From Brucella gallinifaecis (GTDB taxonomy: Bacteria; Pseudomonadota; Alphaproteobacteria; Rhizobiales; Rhizobiaceae): DNA of 64,000 bases. Positions within the stretch are counted from its first letter, which is position 1, and each line of letters begins with the position of its first letter. Positions 35,405-47,185 of this stretch are shown piece by piece. The position numbers and the translations under genes were made by a program. The notes under the pieces are model-generated. The model was not told the origin of the DNA, did no database searches, and saw nothing but the letters and a program-made list of their open reading frames with translations. The DNA lies in the NCBI RefSeq assembly GCF_006476605.1, contig NZ_ML636803.1:62001-126000 (forward strand), read 5' to 3'.

Positions 35405-38062
35405 ATGGCTGGCGTCAACGAGATAAGGTCCACATTCCTCGACTACTTCCGTAAGAACGGACATGAAGTCGTTCCATCAAGCCCGTTGGTGCCGCGTAAC
35501 GATCCGACGCTGATGTTCACCAATGCGGGTATGGTTCAGTTCAAGAATGTTTTTACAGGGCTTGAACAACGTCCTTACAGTCGTGCGACAACTTCCCAGA
35601 AATGCGTGCGTGCCGGCGGCAAGCATAATGATCTTGATAATGTCGGCTATACTGCACGTCATCATACTTTCTTTGAAATGCTGGGTAATTTTTCCTTTGG
35701 CGATTATTTCAAGGAAGAAGCGATCAGCCATGCCTGGAACCTGATTACCAAGGAGTTTGGCCTTAACAAGGACAAGCTGCTCGTTACCGTTTATCACACT
35801 GATGATGATGCCGCGAATTTCTGGAAGAAGATTGCCGGTCTTTCCGATGATCGCATTATCCGTATTTCAACGAATGATAATTTCTGGGCTATGGGCGATA
35901 CTGGCCCATGTGGTCCTTGTTCCGAAATATTCTACGATCACGGTGATCACATATGGGGTGGACCTCCCGGATCGGCTGACGAAGACGGCGATCGCTTTAT
36001 CGAGATTTGGAACCTCGTTTTCATGCAATATGAACAGGTTACTCCTGATCAGCGCATTGATCTGCCGCGTCCGTCAATTGATACAGGCATGGGTCTTGAG
36101 CGCGTTGCAGCTGTGCTTCAGGGTGTGCATGACAATTATGATATTGATCTTTTCAAGGCTTTGATCCGTGCTTCAGAAGAGGCAACAGGCGTTAAAGCTG
36201 AAGGTGATTTCCGCGCCAGTCATCGCGTCATTGCCGATCATTTGCGTGCATCGAGCTTCCTGATTGCTGATGGTGTTCTGCCTTCGAATGAAGGTCGCGG
36301 CTATGTACTGCGCCGTATCATGCGTCGCGCCATGCGCCATGCCCAATTGCTTGGTGCAAGCCAGCCATTGATGTGGCGTCTTTTGCCAGCTTTGATCCGT
36401 GAAATGGGACAGGCTTATCCTGAACTCATCCGTGCTGAAGCTCTTATTTCTGAAACGCTCAAGCTTGAAGAAACCCGTTTCCGCAAAACACTTGAACGAG
36501 GCCTCGGTCTTTTGTCGGATGCATCGGAAAATCTGGTTGAAGGTGATCGCCTTGATGGTGAAACTGCCTTCAAACTTTATGATACCTATGGTTTCCCGCT
36601 TGATCTGACACAGGACGCTCTTCGTCAGCGTGGTGTGACGGTTGATACGGATGGTTTTAATGCCGCTATGCAACGCCAGAAGGCTGAAGCACGTGCCAAC
36701 TGGTCGGGTTCCGGTGAAGCTGCAACCGAGACCATTTGGTTCGGCATCAAAGACAAGGTCGGTGTGACCGAATTTCTGGGCTATGAGACTGAGAGTGCTG
36801 AAGGCATAATCACCGCTCTTGTACGTGATGGAGCTGAAGTGGCATCCGTTGCTGAAGGTGAAGCCGTTTCGGTTGTCGTCAACCAGACGCCATTTTATGG
36901 TGAATCTGGTGGTCAGCAAGGTGATACGGGAACAATTTCCGGTGAAGGCTTTGTCATCACGGTCACTGACACGCAGAAGAAGGGCGAGGGCGTTTTTGTT
37001 CATACCGGCAAGGTAACAAAGGGCTCGGTGAAGGTTGGTGAAGCTGTTGAATTGAAGGTGGACAGCGAGCGTCGTACACGTATTCGTTCCAACCACTCTG
37101 CAACTCACCTTCTGCATGAAGCGCTGCGCGAAACGCTCGGGTCACATGTGGCGCAGAAGGGGTCGCTTGTTGCGCCTGACCGTTTACGCTTCGACTTTTC
37201 GCATCCAAAACCGATTTCGGCAGAAGAGCTGACTGCTGTTGAAAATCTTGCTAACGAGATTATTCTGCAAAATGCACCGGTTACAACGCGTTTGATGGCC
37301 GTCGATGATGCGATTGCAGAAGGTGCAATGGCGTTGTTTGGCGAAAAATATGGCGATGAAGTGCGTGTTGTTTCAATGGGTACAGCCAAGCATGGCGAGA
37401 AGGCTGGCAAGGCTTACTCGGTTGAACTTTGCGGTGGTACGCATGTTCGCCAGACCGGTGATATTGGCCTTGTTCGTATTCTGTCCGACAGTGGCGTTGC
37501 TGCGGGTGTTCGTCGTATGGAAGCGCTTACGGGTGAGGCGGCTCGCCTTTATCTCGAAGAGCAGGACGAGCGCGTCAAGGCAATCGCCAGTGTATTGAAA
37601 ACAACCCCATCGGAAACGCTGGAACGTGTGAATGCACTGGTTGATGAACGTAAAAAGCTGGAACGTGAACTGGCTGATGCCCGTCGGCAATTGGCGCTGA
37701 GCGGTGGTTCGTCAGAGGGGGGCAGCGCAGTTGAGATTGTTAACGGCGTTAACTTCCTTGGCAAGGTTGTAACCGGCGTTTCCCCGCGTGATCTCAAGCC
37801 TCTTGCTGATGAAGGCAAAAAGCAGGTTGGCTCTGGCGTTGTTGTCTTCATCGGTGTGGGCGAAGATGGCAAAGCGAGTGCCGTTGCTGCTGTGACCGAG
37901 GATCTGCTTGGCCGTTTCAGCGCGGTTGATCTGGTACGTGTAGCGTCCAGCGCTCTTGGTGGTGCTGGTGGCGGTGGCCGCCCGGATATGGCACAGGCTG
38001 GTGGACCCGATGGTACTAAAGCAAATGATGCAATCGCTGCTGTGAAAGCGCAGGTTGTTTGA
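35405..38062 (+). CDS. alaS: Alanine--tRNA ligase
   Basis: 885 residues. Catalytic domain begins [42 protein letters not shown] (motif 1 region); tRNA recognition domain; editing domain with the zinc-type motif [11 protein letters not shown] and CGGTHV; C-terminal DHHA1-like domain ending [19 protein letters not shown]. It charges tRNA-Ala and clears Ser/Gly mischarging. Full length. Adjacent to recA as in many proteobacteria, but separated by a terminator. Confidence 0.99.
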   Translation: MAGVNEIRSTFLDYFRKNGHEVVPSSPLVPRNDPTLMFTNAGMVQFKNVFTGLEQRPYSRATTSQKCVRAGGKHNDLDNVGYTARHHTFFEMLGNFSFGDYFKEEAISHAWNLITKEFGLNKDKLLVTVYHTDDDAANFWKKIAGLSDDRIIRISTNDNFWAMGDTGPCGPCSEIFYDHGDHIWGGPPGSADEDGDRFIEIWNLVFMQYEQVTPDQRIDLPRPSIDTGMGLERVAAVLQGVHDNYDIDLFKALIRASEEATGVKAEGDFRASHRVIADHLRASSFLIADGVLPSNEGRGYVLRRIMRRAMRHAQLLGASQPLMWRLLPALIREMGQAYPELIRAEALISETLKLEETRFRKTLERGLGLLSDASENLVEGDRLDGETAFKLYDTYGFPLDLTQDALRQRGVTVDTDGFNAAMQRQKAEARANWSGSGEAATETIWFGIKDKVGVTEFLGYETESAEGIITALVRDGAEVASVAEGEAVSVVVNQTPFYGESGGQQGDTGTISGEGFVITVTDTQKKGEGVFVHTGKVTKGSVKVGEAVELKVDSERRTRIRSNHSATHLLHEALRETLGSHVAQKGSLVAPDRLRFDFSHPKPISAEELTAVENLANEIILQNAPVTTRLMAVDDAIAEGAMALFGEKYGDEVRVVSMGTAKHGEKAGKAYSVELCGGTHVRQTGDIGLVRILSDSGVAAGVRRMEALTGEAARLYLEEQDERVKAIASVLKTTPSETLERVNALVDERKKLERELADARRQLALSGGSSEGGSAVEIVNGVNFLGKVVTGVSPRDLKPLADEGKKQVGSGVVVFIGVGEDGKASAVAAVTEDLLGRFSAVDLVRVASSALGGAGGGGRPDMAQAGGPDGTKANDAIAAVKAQVV

Positions 38063-38085
38063 TTGATCACTTATAAGAATGAGCG

Positions 38086-38113
38086 GGCCGGAGTTTTTCC
38101 GGCCTTCTTTTTT
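38086..38113 (+). terminator. Rho-independent terminator after alaS
   Basis: GGCCGG (38086-38091) and CCGGCC (38099-38104) with a T-rich loop, then TTCTTTTTT. Confidence 0.85.
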
Positions 38114-38137
38114 GTACGCTATATGCAGGTTGCAAAC

Positions 38138-38170
38138 AAAAAACGGCGGGAAAATTTCCCGCCGTTTTTT
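38138..38170. terminator. Bidirectional terminator between alaS and icd
   Basis: A near-perfect palindrome AAACGGCGGGAAA/TTTCCCGCCGTTT flanked by A-run and T-run, so it can terminate icd on the minus strand (18 bp after its stop) and back up the alaS terminator. Confidence 0.9.
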
Positions 38171-38187
38171 CATTCATTTAAACAGGC

Positions 38188-39402
38188 TTAAGCAGCCATT
38201 GCCTTCTGAAGGTTTTCATCAATCTTGTCGAGGAAGCCGGTGGTCGAGAGCCAAGGCTGATCCGGACCGATAAGCAGTGCCAGATCCTTGGTCATGTAGC
38301 CACTTTCAACGGTGTCCACGCAGACTTTTTCCAATGTATCAGCAAAGCGCTTCAGCTCATCATTGTTATCGAGCTTTGCACGATGGGCGAGGCCGCGGGT
38401 CCATGCAAAGATCGAAGCGATGGAGTTGGTTGAGGTTTCCTCACCCTTCTGATGCTGGCGATAGTGACGGGTCACTGTGCCATGTGCCGCTTCTGCTTCA
38501 ACAGTCTTGCCATCTGGCGTCATCAAAACCGAGGTCATCAGGCCGAGAGAACCGAAACCCTGTGCCACGATGTCGGACTGCACGTCGCCGTCGTAGTTCT
38601 TACAAGCCCAGACATAACCGCCGGACCACTTGAGAGCCGAAGCGACCATGTCGTCGATCAGACGGTGTTCATACCAGATCTTTGCTTCCTTGAACTTTTC
38701 AGCAAATTCAGCCTGATAGACTTCTTCGAAAATGTCCTTGAAGCGACCATCATAGGCCTTAAGGATAGTGTTCTTGGTCGACAGATAAACCGGGTAGTTA
38801 CGCTGCAAGCCGTAATTCAGCGAAGCGCGTGCAAATTCGCGGATCGATTCGTCGAGATTGTACATGGCCATTGCCACGCCTGCAGATGGAGCCTGATAGA
38901 CTTCATGTTCGATGGTTTCGCCGTCTTCACCGACAAATTTGATCGATAGTGTACCTTTGCCCGGGAATTTGAAATCGGTTGCACGGTACTGATCACCAAA
39001 CGCATGACGGCCAACGATGATTGGCTGTGTCCAGCCTGGAACCAGGCGAGGGACGTTCTTGCAGATGATTGGTTCGCGGAAGATAACGCCGCCGAGGATG
39101 TTGCGGATTGTGCCGTTTGGCGACTTCCACATCTTCTTGAGCTTGAATTCTTCAACGCGGGCTTCATCCGGCGTGATGGTTGCGCATTTTACGCCAACAC
39201 CATGTTCCTTGATAGCATTTGCAGCATCAATGGTGACTTGATCGTTGGTCGCATCGCGGTGTTCGACCGAAAGATCGTAATATTTCAGATCGATGTCGAG
39301 GTATGGGTGGATCAGCTTATCCTTGATGAACTGCCAGATGATGCGGGTCATCTCATCGCCGTCGAGTTCAACGACCGGGTTTGCAACCTTGATTTTTGCC
39401 AT
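38188..39402 (-). CDS. icd: NADP-dependent isocitrate dehydrogenase (eukaryote-like, homodimeric)
   Basis: 404 residues of the subfamily resembling mitochondrial IDH2 rather than E. coli Icd. It begins [31 protein letters not shown]; the substrate segment is [51 protein letters not shown] and the metal-binding [28 protein letters not shown] follow; the cofactor region is [23 protein letters not shown]. It oxidises isocitrate to 2-oxoglutarate in the TCA cycle. Convergent with alaS. The upstream RHH gene is on the same strand, 97 bp away. Confidence 0.98.
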   Translation of the reverse strand: MAKIKVANPVVELDGDEMTRIIWQFIKDKLIHPYLDIDLKYYDLSVEHRDATNDQVTIDAANAIKEHGVGVKCATITPDEARVEEFKLKKMWKSPNGTIRNILGGVIFREPIICKNVPRLVPGWTQPIIVGRHAFGDQYRATDFKFPGKGTLSIKFVGEDGETIEHEVYQAPSAGVAMAMYNLDESIREFARASLNYGLQRNYPVYLSTKNTILKAYDGRFKDIFEEVYQAEFAEKFKEAKIWYEHRLIDDMVASALKWSGGYVWACKNYDGDVQSDIVAQGFGSLGLMTSVLMTPDGKTVEAEAAHGTVTRHYRQHQKGEETSTNSIASIFAWTRGLAHRAKLDNNDELKRFADTLEKVCVDTVESGYMTKDLALLIGPDQPWLSTTGFLDKIDENLQKAMAA

Positions 39403-39499
39403 TGATAATGCCTCTTATTGAATGCGTTGCGCTCGTATAGCATCGGTGAACGCGAAGGCAAAGCGTCAGAGGCTTATTCTTTGGCCTATAGACACATTT

Positions 39500-39892
39500 T
39501 CAGGCGGCGTGATGTGAGGACTTTCGCCATTCTGAACGCTGTTCACGATAAGTTTCTTGTTCGCGCAATAATATAGCATCTGCATCCAGTGTTGAGATGC
39601 CAGTCTTTTTATCTGTCGGCACAAGGCCCATTGATTGCAATGCGAGATAGCGACCGCAACAAACCCGAAGAAATGATGCAAAATTATCAAGATCATGGCC
39701 TTCTGCACGAGATTCATCATAAAGACGACCCAGAAGGCGATTGATTGTCAGATTGTCACGCATGGCTATATCTTCCAGCGCCCACCAGAAGAAATTTTCA
39801 AGCCGCACACTTGTGACGACACCATCAATGCGCAGTGAGCGCGTAACGCTTTGCCAAAGCTCAGGCTCAGCACCGATGAACAATCTGCACAT
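39500..39892 (-). CDS. Ribbon-helix-helix (RHH_4) domain protein
   Basis: 130 residues. The central part (TSVRLENFFWWALEDIAMRDNLTINRLLGRLYDESRAEGHDLDNFASFLRVCCGRYL) fits the RHH_4 family found in many alphaproteobacteria, whose beta strand and two helices resemble MetJ/Arc-type DNA-binding folds. The N-terminal MCRLFIGAEPELW also recurs in Rhizobiales homologues, which I recall being mislabelled as arylsulfate sulfotransferase. DNA binding is predicted from the fold; the target is unknown. It precedes icd on the same strand. Confidence 0.75.
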   Translation of the reverse strand: MCRLFIGAEPELWQSVTRSLRIDGVVTSVRLENFFWWALEDIAMRDNLTINRLLGRLYDESRAEGHDLDNFASFLRVCCGRYLALQSMGLVPTDKKTGISTLDADAILLREQETYREQRSEWRKSSHHAA

Positions 39893-39939
39893 ATGTTCCT
39901 CCCGAAAAATCTCCGATCATAATGTTGCGTAATTTGATG

Positions 39940-39970
39940 CTGCCTGCAACCGGTTTGGAATTGCAGGCAG
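39940..39970 (-). terminator. Hairpin downstream of the DJ-1/PfpI gene
   Basis: CTGCCTGCAA (39940-39949) and TTGCAGGCAG (39961-39970) form a perfect 10-bp stem 7 bp after the minus-strand stop. No strong U-run follows, so efficiency is uncertain. Confidence 0.5.
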
Positions 39971-39977
39971 TATATGA

Positions 39978-40562
39978 TCAATTATGCGTGATTTTTGTGC
40001 CGAGAACGACGAGGAACTGGGATAGCCATGCCGGATGTGCAGGCCATGCGGGTGCTGTCACCAGATTGCCGTCGGTAACGGCCTGATCGACGGGAATATC
40101 AGCATATTTGCCACCGGCCAGTTCGACCTCTGGCCGGCATGCGGGATAAGCAGAACAGGTTCGGCCTTCGAGCACGCGTGCTGCGGCCAGAATTTGTGCG
40201 CCATGACAGACAGCAGCGACCGGCTTGTCAGCTTCAAAGAAGTGTCTGACGATTGCGATGACCTTTTCATCAAGACGAAGATATTCAGGTCCGCGTCCAC
40301 CGGGAATGACCAGTGCGTCGTAGTTTTCAGCATTTACATCGGCAAATGTCGCATTGAGCGTAAAATTATGCCCGGGCTTTTCAGTATAGGTCTGATCGCC
40401 CTCAAAGTCGTGAATAGCGGTTGCTATAGCATCGCCTGCCTTTTTGCCGGGACAGACGGCATGGACCTTATGCCCAACGGCGAGAAGCGTCTGAAATGGA
40501 ACCATAGTTTCATAATCTTCGCAGAAATCACCGCAGATCATGAGAATCTTTTTGCCGGACAT
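39978..40562 (-). CDS. DJ-1/PfpI family protein
   Basis: 194 residues from the ATG read at 40562, supported by GGGAGGA 6 bases upstream; the longer in-frame start is rejected. Flavodoxin-like DJ-1 fold: [54 protein letters not shown], and the nucleophile elbow AVCHGAQIL with C119. Family members include glyoxalases, deglycase-like proteins, intracellular proteases and isonitrile hydratases; the precise reaction cannot be assigned. Divergent from trmJ. Confidence 0.85.
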   Translation of the reverse strand: MSGKKILMICGDFCEDYETMVPFQTLLAVGHKVHAVCPGKKAGDAIATAIHDFEGDQTYTEKPGHNFTLNATFADVNAENYDALVIPGGRGPEYLRLDEKVIAIVRHFFEADKPVAAVCHGAQILAAARVLEGRTCSAYPACRPEVELAGGKYADIPVDQAVTDGNLVTAPAWPAHPAWLSQFLVVLGTKITHN

Positions 40563-40742
40563 GATTTTCCTCCCTGTCAAATTCAGTGTCGGTTGGGGCA
40601 GTTTGACATGGATGGGAGAAAGACTGGTGTTATTCCGCTACTACATGCGGTTTTCCGTATCGAATGTAAGGGGAATCTTTGCGATTTGGTGTCAAACATG
40701 TCAGGGAAGCGCCGTGTTGATATAGTAGTGACGGAAATTATC

Positions 40743-41573
40743 ATGGCAGGAACAGACAAACAGCGCCCTATGATCACCGAAGGACCAGTGATTATTCTGG
40801 TTAATCCGCAATTGCCGGAAAATATCGGCATGGTGGCACGCGCTATGGCAAATTTTGGTCTTGCCGAATTACGGCTGGTTGAGCCGCGTGAAGAGTTTCC
40901 CAGTGAAAAGGCGCGTGCTGCTGCAAGCAAGGCTGATCATATTATCGACAATGCCGTCGTTTATGATGATCTTGCATCCGCAATTGCAGATCTCAACTTT
41001 GTTTACGCCACCACAGCGCGTGAACGCGATGGTTTCAAGCCGGTGCGTAGCCCGGTGGAGGCCAATAGCGAATTGCGCCGCCGTTTTAACGCCGGCAAAA
41101 AAGTTGGCATTATGTTCGGTCGCGAACGCTTTGGTCTCAGTAATGAAGAGGTGGGGCTTGCGGATGAGCTGGTAACGTTCCCGGTTAATCCTGCATTCGC
41201 TTCGCTTAATATTGCGCAAGCCGTGTTGCTGATGTCTTATGAATGGATGAAGTCGGGACTTGCAACGGAAAGAGACACGGTTTTTCGTGGTCCCGAAATG
41301 GAAACAGCGCCGAAGATGGAATTGCAGAGTCTTTTCAATCATCTGGAAGAGGCGCTTGATATTCGGGGTTATTTTCGCCCTGAGGCCAAAAAAGAAATTA
41401 TGGTCAATAATCTGCGTTCGGTGCTCACACGTGCAGGTTTTGCATCGGCGGAACTCAAGCTTTTACGCGGCGTGATCACTTCACTTGATGTGTTTTCGCC
41501 CAAAAAACCGCGTGGCTCAGGCGCCCCTGAAGGTCGTGCGCGCAAATCTGTAACTGAGGACAAGACTGAATGA
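40743..41573 (+). CDS. trmJ: tRNA (cytidine/uridine-32-2'-O)-methyltransferase, SPOUT family
   Basis: 276 residues from the ATG at 40743; a far longer reading frame upstream overlaps the opposite-strand DJ-1 gene and is a shadow. SPOUT motifs: [76 protein letters not shown], which form the trefoil-knot SAM site. The C-terminal helical extension after residue 190 is TrmJ-like. It methylates ribose 32 in tRNA anticodon loops. Overlaps murI by four bases (ATGA). Confidence 0.87.
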   Translation: MAGTDKQRPMITEGPVIILVNPQLPENIGMVARAMANFGLAELRLVEPREEFPSEKARAAASKADHIIDNAVVYDDLASAIADLNFVYATTARERDGFKPVRSPVEANSELRRRFNAGKKVGIMFGRERFGLSNEEVGLADELVTFPVNPAFASLNIAQAVLLMSYEWMKSGLATERDTVFRGPEMETAPKMELQSLFNHLEEALDIRGYFRPEAKKEIMVNNLRSVLTRAGFASAELKLLRGVITSLDVFSPKKPRGSGAPEGRARKSVTEDKTE

Positions 41574-42403
41574 AACCAGCACTCGAAGCAGAGCATACCG
41601 ACAAGTTGTCCGCTATTTCTGAAAGGCCGGTTCTGATTTTCGATAGCGGTATTGGCGGGTTGACTGTTTTGCGCGAGGCGCGAGTGATGATGCCTGATCG
41701 GCGGTTTGTCTATATCGCCGATGATGCGGGGTTTCCTTATGGTGACTGGGAAGAGGATGCATTGCGTGCACGCATCGTCAAACTCTTTGGTGGTCTTATT
41801 ACCGAGCATGATCCTGAAATTGTGGTGATTGCGTGCAATACGGCTTCGACGCTGGTGCTTGATGATTTGCGCAAGGCTTACCCTTTCATGCCTTTTGTTG
41901 GAACGGTTCCGGCAATAAAGCCTGCCGCCGAGCGGACATCGTCGGGGCTTGTTTCTGTGCTGGCAACGCCGGGAACAGTCAAACGCGCTTATACACGCGA
42001 TCTTATCCAGTCATTTGCCACGCAATGTCATGTGCGGCTTGTTGGAGCTGATCGGCTTGCAGGAATAGTGGAATCCCATATTCGCGGTGAGACGATTGAT
42101 GAGGCACTGGTCGTCGAGCAGATAACACCGTGTTTTGTCGAAAAGGACGGTCGTCGCACGGATATTGTCGTGCTTGCCTGCACACATTACCCGTTTCTTG
42201 CGAATGTGTTTCGTCGGCTTGCGCCATGGCCGGTCGATTGGCTTGATCCTGCCGAGGCTATTGCAAGGCGTACTGTTTCGCTTCTGCAACCACGCGAGAT
42301 TAATAAGGCATTACATCATCATGATGATCTTGCCGTTTTCACATCGCAAAAGCCTGATTATGCTATTCGTCGCCTTATGCAGGGATTTGGTTTACACTTT
42401 TAA
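41570..42403 (+). CDS. murI: Glutamate racemase
   Basis: 277 residues. [27 protein letters not shown], the first catalytic cysteine C89 (ACNTAST) and the second C204 (ACTHYPFL). It makes D-glutamate for peptidoglycan. A short N-terminal extension ([20 protein letters not shown]) precedes the core. Starts inside the trmJ stop. Confidence 0.96.
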   Translation: MKPALEAEHTDKLSAISERPVLIFDSGIGGLTVLREARVMMPDRRFVYIADDAGFPYGDWEEDALRARIVKLFGGLITEHDPEIVVIACNTASTLVLDDLRKAYPFMPFVGTVPAIKPAAERTSSGLVSVLATPGTVKRAYTRDLIQSFATQCHVRLVGADRLAGIVESHIRGETIDEALVVEQITPCFVEKDGRRTDIVVLACTHYPFLANVFRRLAPWPVDWLDPAEAIARRTVSLLQPREINKALHHHDDLAVFTSQKPDYAIRRLMQGFGLHF

Positions 42404-42505
42404 AATGATGCTTTCATCAAGGTGTAATAAAAGGCGAGGAAAGCAGTTTTGGAAGGAACTATCTGCGCGTAGTTTCGTTTTCCATAAAGCTAAATGCGGA
42501 GGTGA

Positions 42506-42871
<366 letters not shown>

Positions 42872-42888
42872 TTTGCCTTTAAATGATG

Positions 42889-42913
42889 AAGCCGGACAAT
42901 TCGTCCGGCTTTT
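42889..42913 (+). terminator. Rho-independent terminator
   Basis: GCCGGAC (42891-42897), 5-base loop, GTCCGGC (42903-42909), TTTT. It ends the trmJ-murI-unknown unit, and lies 51 bp beyond the convergent scpA stop. Confidence 0.8.
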
Positions 42914-42963
42914 GAAGTTGTTCATAAAATGATTCTGTTTTTTATTTTATCTAATTGATTATA

Positions 42964-45105
42964 TTATAAATTACGGCGCTTTCCTTCTATGAGGTCAAGC
43001 ACGGCACGGGCACAATCGAGCACATTGCTTCCTGGGCCAAAAACAGCTGATACACCATGGTCGAACAGATATTGATAGTCTTGACGGGGGACTACGCCGC
43101 CACAAACAACGATGATATTCTCCGCGCCTTTTTTACGCAATGTTTCGACAAGTTGCGGCAGCAATGTTTTATGTCCGGCGGCGAGTGACGATACACCCAA
43201 CACATGGACTTTGGCTTTGATCGCCATGTCCGCCGCTTCATCGGGTGTCTGGAACAGGGGGCCGGCCAGCACTTCAAAACCAATGTCACCAAAGGCAGAT
43301 GCAATTATTTTTGCACCACGATCATGCCCATCCTGACCGAGTTTGGCAATCATGACGCGGGGGGTGGATCCGTTCTGTTTTGAAAACTCTTCAAGGCGCT
43401 CTTTGAGTGTTTGATATTCCGGTTCGTTTTCGTACGCTGCGCCATAGACCTTTTTCACAACTTTTGGCACTGCCACATGATCGCCAAAAGCACTGCGCAT
43501 GGCATCTGAAATTTCGCCAACAGTTGCGCGTGCACGTGAAGCCTCGACGGCTGCTGCCAGAATATTGCCTTCGCCGGTTTTCGCGACCTGTTGCAGCCTG
43601 GAAAGTGCCGCCTCCACTTTTGTCTTGTTGCGGGTTTCTTTGATGTGATTGAGGCGGGCAATCTGCGAATTGCGCACAGCTGTGTTATCGATTTCAAGAA
43701 TATCGATATTGTCTTCCTGTTCCAGGCGGAACTTGTTGACACCGACTATTACTTCTTCGCCCTTGTCGACGGCAGCCTGTCGGCGTGTGGCGGCTTCTTC
43801 GATCAATCGTTTTGGCAGGCCGCTTTCAACGGCCTTGGTCATACCGCCAAGATTTTCAACTTCTTCAATCAAAGCCCATGCTTTTTCGGCCAGCTCATTG
43901 GTCAGGCTTTCAATGTAATAGGAGCCAGCAAGCGGATCGACGACTTTGGTAACGCCGGTTTCGTTTTGTAAAATAAGCTGTGTGTTGCGTGCGATACGGG
44001 CGGAAAACTCTGTTGGCAAAGCAATGGCTTCGTCAAAAGAATTGGTATGCAGCGACTGGGTTCCGCCAAGGGCTGCCGACATAGCTTCAAAAGCCGTGCG
44101 CACGATATTGTTGTAGGGGTCTTGCTCCTGCAACGATACGCCCGATGTCTGGCAGTGGGTGCGCAGCATCAGCGATCCCGGCTTTTTGGGGTCGAATTCT
44201 TTCATGATGCGTGACCAGAGCAGTCGGGCTGCACGCAGTTTGGCAATTTCCATGAAAAAATTCATACCAATGGCGAAAAAGAACGATAAACGCCCTGCAA
44301 ATTCGTCGACATTAAGCCCTTTGTTGAGCGCTGCACGCACATATTCGCGGCCATCAGCCAGCGTGAAGGCCAGTTCCTGCACCAGCGTCGCGCCTGCCTC
44401 CTGCATGTGATAGCCAGAAATGGAAATCGAATTGAATTTCGGCATTTCTGTAGCTGTATAGGCGATGATATCCGCGATAATCCGCATGGAAGGTTCCGGC
44501 GGATAGATATAGGTATTGCGGACCATGAATTCTTTGAGAATATCATTCTGAATGGTGCCGGATAACAGGTCGCGTGAGACGCCCTGTTCTTCGCCTGCGA
44601 CGATAAAATTTGCAAGGATCGGGATCACTGCGCCATTCATCGTCATGGAAACGGAGATTTTTTCAAGCGGAATGCCGTCAAAGAGGATTTTCATGTCTTC
44701 GACAGAATCGATTGCCACACCTGCCTTGCCCACATCGCCTTCAACGCGCGGATGATCACTGTCATAGCCGCGGTGTGTTGCGAGATCAAAAGCAACCGAA
44801 ACGCCCTGTTGACCGGCTGCAAGCGCCTTGCGGTAGAAGTTGTTGGATTCTTCTGCAGTCGAAAAGCCTGCATATTGGCGAATGGTCCATGGACGACCGG
44901 CATACATGGTGGCACGGGGGCCGCGCAGGAAAGGCTCAAAACCGGGCAGGGTGTCGAGATGCCCAATGGGCGTTAAATCGTCAGCCGTGTAAAGCGGCTT
45001 GACGTCAATGCCTTCGGGGGTGTGCCAGACAAGGCTATCGGCAGGGCGCTTGAGTTCTTTTTCGGCCAGTTTCGACCAGTCTTCACGGGTAGGACGCTTG
45101 CTCAT
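42964..45105 (-). CDS. scpA: Methylmalonyl-CoA mutase
   Basis: 713 residues from the ATG read at 45105, preceded by GTGAGG; the TTG start 15 bases further upstream would overlap pccA. The substrate-binding TIM barrel starts with [22 protein letters not shown], where the conserved substrate tyrosine lies in RQYAGF. The C-terminal cobalamin domain has the DXHXXG motif DGHDRG (His about residue 594) and later SSLAAGHKT. It isomerises methylmalonyl-CoA to succinyl-CoA with adenosylcobalamin. Single-subunit homodimeric type. It follows pccA by 7 bp. No epimerase or MeaB chaperone gene is in the window. Confidence 0.97.
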   Translation of the reverse strand: MSKRPTREDWSKLAEKELKRPADSLVWHTPEGIDVKPLYTADDLTPIGHLDTLPGFEPFLRGPRATMYAGRPWTIRQYAGFSTAEESNNFYRKALAAGQQGVSVAFDLATHRGYDSDHPRVEGDVGKAGVAIDSVEDMKILFDGIPLEKISVSMTMNGAVIPILANFIVAGEEQGVSRDLLSGTIQNDILKEFMVRNTYIYPPEPSMRIIADIIAYTATEMPKFNSISISGYHMQEAGATLVQELAFTLADGREYVRAALNKGLNVDEFAGRLSFFFAIGMNFFMEIAKLRAARLLWSRIMKEFDPKKPGSLMLRTHCQTSGVSLQEQDPYNNIVRTAFEAMSAALGGTQSLHTNSFDEAIALPTEFSARIARNTQLILQNETGVTKVVDPLAGSYYIESLTNELAEKAWALIEEVENLGGMTKAVESGLPKRLIEEAATRRQAAVDKGEEVIVGVNKFRLEQEDNIDILEIDNTAVRNSQIARLNHIKETRNKTKVEAALSRLQQVAKTGEGNILAAAVEASRARATVGEISDAMRSAFGDHVAVPKVVKKVYGAAYENEPEYQTLKERLEEFSKQNGSTPRVMIAKLGQDGHDRGAKIIASAFGDIGFEVLAGPLFQTPDEAADMAIKAKVHVLGVSSLAAGHKTLLPQLVETLRKKGAENIIVVCGGVVPRQDYQYLFDHGVSAVFGPGSNVLDCARAVLDLIEGKRRNL

Positions 45106-45112
45106 GTCTGCC

Positions 45113-47116
45113 TCACTCAAATTCCATGATCAGTTCATCGACGGCAAGGCTCGCACCTTCCTGTGTTGCAATTCGTTTGACCGTGGTGCGGCGTTCAGAG
45201 CGCAAGAGGTTTTCCATTTTCATGGCTTCGACGGTTGCCAGTGGCTGACCGGCTTCGACGGTTTCACCATCTTTGACGAGAACGGAGGTAATCACTCCGG
45301 GCATCGGGCAAAGCAGCATTTTTGATGTATCTGGCGGCAGTTTGACCGGCATGAGTTTTGCCAGTTCAGCCACGTGTGGTTTGCGGATATGAGCGATGGT
45401 ATCAATGCCACGCCAGCGAAGTCGCCAGCCCGTGCGAGAGCGCAAAATCTTGACGGCGATGGATTTTCCATCAACGGTGAAGGAACCAAGCTGGTTGCCG
45501 GGGTGCCAGTCGCTGGCAACCGGCAGGCTAAGGCCATTGGTAAAGTTGATGACTGTACCGCCTTCGCCCTCAACTATGCGAATGGGGATATAATGGTTGC
45601 CAAGTGTTATCACCCAGTCCGTTGCTACAGACTGATCCTGCGACGACAGCCTGCCGGAAATTTGGGCGTTACGCTGTTCAACCACCATGTTGATCTGTGC
45701 GGCGACTGCGGCGAGTATATTTGCATCTTCATCAGAAATTGCGACGCCTGCAAAGCCATCTGGATATTCTTCTGCAATGAAGGCGGTTGTCAGTGCGCCA
45801 GCGCGAAAACGAGGATGCTCCATCACGGCTGAAAGAAATGGTAGATTATGGCCGATTCCCTCCACTTCAAAAGCATCCAGTGCATTGCCCATCGCATTGA
45901 TTGCGCTGGTCCGATCTGGTCCCCATGTGCATAATTTTGCAATCATCGGGTCGTAATACATCGAGATTTCGCCGCCTTCAAAGACGCCCGTGTCATTGCG
46001 GATGATTGTGCCATTTGCGTTTTGCCCTTCGACCGGCGGTCGATAGCGCGTCAGTCTGCCAATGGAAGGCAGGAAGTTACGATAGGGGTCTTCGGCATAA
46101 AGGCGGCTTTCAATAGCCCAGCCATTAAGTTTGACATCGGTCTGACTTAGTCGAAGCTTTTCGCCGGAGGCAACGCGGATCATTTCTTCGACAAGATCAA
46201 TGCCCGTGATGAGTTCCGTCACCGGATGCTCGACCTGCAGGCGTGTGTTCATTTCTAGGAAATAGAAATTGCGATCACCGTCGACGATAAACTCAACCGT
46301 GCCTGCGGAATAATAACCAACCGCCTTGGAAAGCGCGACCGCCTGTTCACCCATTGCCTTGCGGGTGGCTTCGTCCAGAAAGGGTGAGGGCGCTTCTTCA
46401 ATCACCTTCTGATTGCGGCGCTGAATGGAGCATTCACGTTCACCCAGATAAATGACATTGCCGTGGCTATCGCCCAATATCTGAATTTCGATATGACGTG
46501 GCTGTGTTACAAATTTTTCAATGAAAATGCGGTCATCACCAAATGATGATTTCGCCTCGTTTCGCGACAGCTGAAAGCCTTCGCGGGCTTCATCATCATT
46601 CCATGCGATACGCATCCCTTTACCGCCGCCGCCAGCGGAGGCCTTGATCATCACAGGATAGCCGATTGACGTTGAAATGCGGACCGCCTCGTCTGCATCC
46701 TCAATCAACCCCATATGGCCAGGCACTGTTGAAACGCCGGCCTGTGCTGCGATCTTTTTGGAGGTAATCTTGTCGCCCATGGCTTCAATGGCATTTACCG
46801 GCGGGCCAACAAAGATGACATTGGCAGCTTTCAACGCTTGGGCAAAGCGTGGGTTCTCTGATAAAAAGCCATAGCCCGGATGCACCGCATCTGCACCAGT
46901 CTCTTTAATCGCAGCCAGTATTTTATCGATGACGATATAAGACTGGTTCGAGGGCGCTGGTCCGATGTGGATTGCTTCGTCTGCCATTCTGACATGCAGA
47001 GCATTGCGGTCTGCGTCTGAATAGACTGCGACTGTCGAAATGCCCATTTTCTTAGCGGTTTTGATAACCCGGCATGCGATTTCGCCGCGGTTGGCAATCA
47101 ATATTTTCTTGATCAT
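45113..47116 (-). CDS. pccA: Propionyl-CoA carboxylase alpha subunit (biotin carboxylase + biotin carrier)
   Basis: 667 residues from the ATG read at 47116 ([17 protein letters not shown]), preceded by GAGG; an upstream in-frame GTG is less likely. Biotin carboxylase domain with ATP-grasp loop [10 protein letters not shown], a BT-type linker domain (about residues 500-590), and the C-terminal biotinyl domain with EAMKMEN, biotin attached at about K633. It carboxylates its biotin, which PccB uses to turn propionyl-CoA into methylmalonyl-CoA. A 45-bp repeat lies between it and pccB. Confidence 0.96.
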   Translation of the reverse strand: MIKKILIANRGEIACRVIKTAKKMGISTVAVYSDADRNALHVRMADEAIHIGPAPSNQSYIVIDKILAAIKETGADAVHPGYGFLSENPRFAQALKAANVIFVGPPVNAIEAMGDKITSKKIAAQAGVSTVPGHMGLIEDADEAVRISTSIGYPVMIKASAGGGGKGMRIAWNDDEAREGFQLSRNEAKSSFGDDRIFIEKFVTQPRHIEIQILGDSHGNVIYLGERECSIQRRNQKVIEEAPSPFLDEATRKAMGEQAVALSKAVGYYSAGTVEFIVDGDRNFYFLEMNTRLQVEHPVTELITGIDLVEEMIRVASGEKLRLSQTDVKLNGWAIESRLYAEDPYRNFLPSIGRLTRYRPPVEGQNANGTIIRNDTGVFEGGEISMYYDPMIAKLCTWGPDRTSAINAMGNALDAFEVEGIGHNLPFLSAVMEHPRFRAGALTTAFIAEEYPDGFAGVAISDEDANILAAVAAQINMVVEQRNAQISGRLSSQDQSVATDWVITLGNHYIPIRIVEGEGGTVINFTNGLSLPVASDWHPGNQLGSFTVDGKSIAVKILRSRTGWRLRWRGIDTIAHIRKPHVAELAKLMPVKLPPDTSKMLLCPMPGVITSVLVKDGETVEAGQPLATVEAMKMENLLRSERRTTVKRIATQEGASLAVDELIMEFE

Positions 47117-47135
47117 TGGCAGTTGCCTCACACAA

Positions 47136-47180
47136 GCATGATCCCAAAAAGCGGGAACCGGTTTTTGGATAAGATCATGC
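47136..47180. repeat. Rhizobiales intergenic palindromic repeat (GCATGATC...GATCATGC)
   Basis: 45 bp beginning GCATGATCCCAAAAAGCGGG and ending TTTTTGGATAAGATCATGC, an imperfect palindrome that can form one long hairpin. From memory it belongs to the abundant RIME-like intergenic repeats of rhizobia and Brucella. Located between pccB and pccA, where it will be transcribed and could stabilise or attenuate the mRNA. Confidence 0.72.
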
Positions 47181-47185
47181 GTTAA

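Noticed and set aside
40035-40742. Long plus-strand frame extending trmJ upstream to 512 codons
   Set aside because: It is antisense to the well-supported DJ-1/PfpI gene; SPOUT homology starts only after 40743.
45106-45120. TTG start giving a 718-aa methylmalonyl-CoA mutase
   Set aside because: It would overlap the pccA stop, and the ATG at 45105 has a GTGAGG RBS in exactly that stretch.
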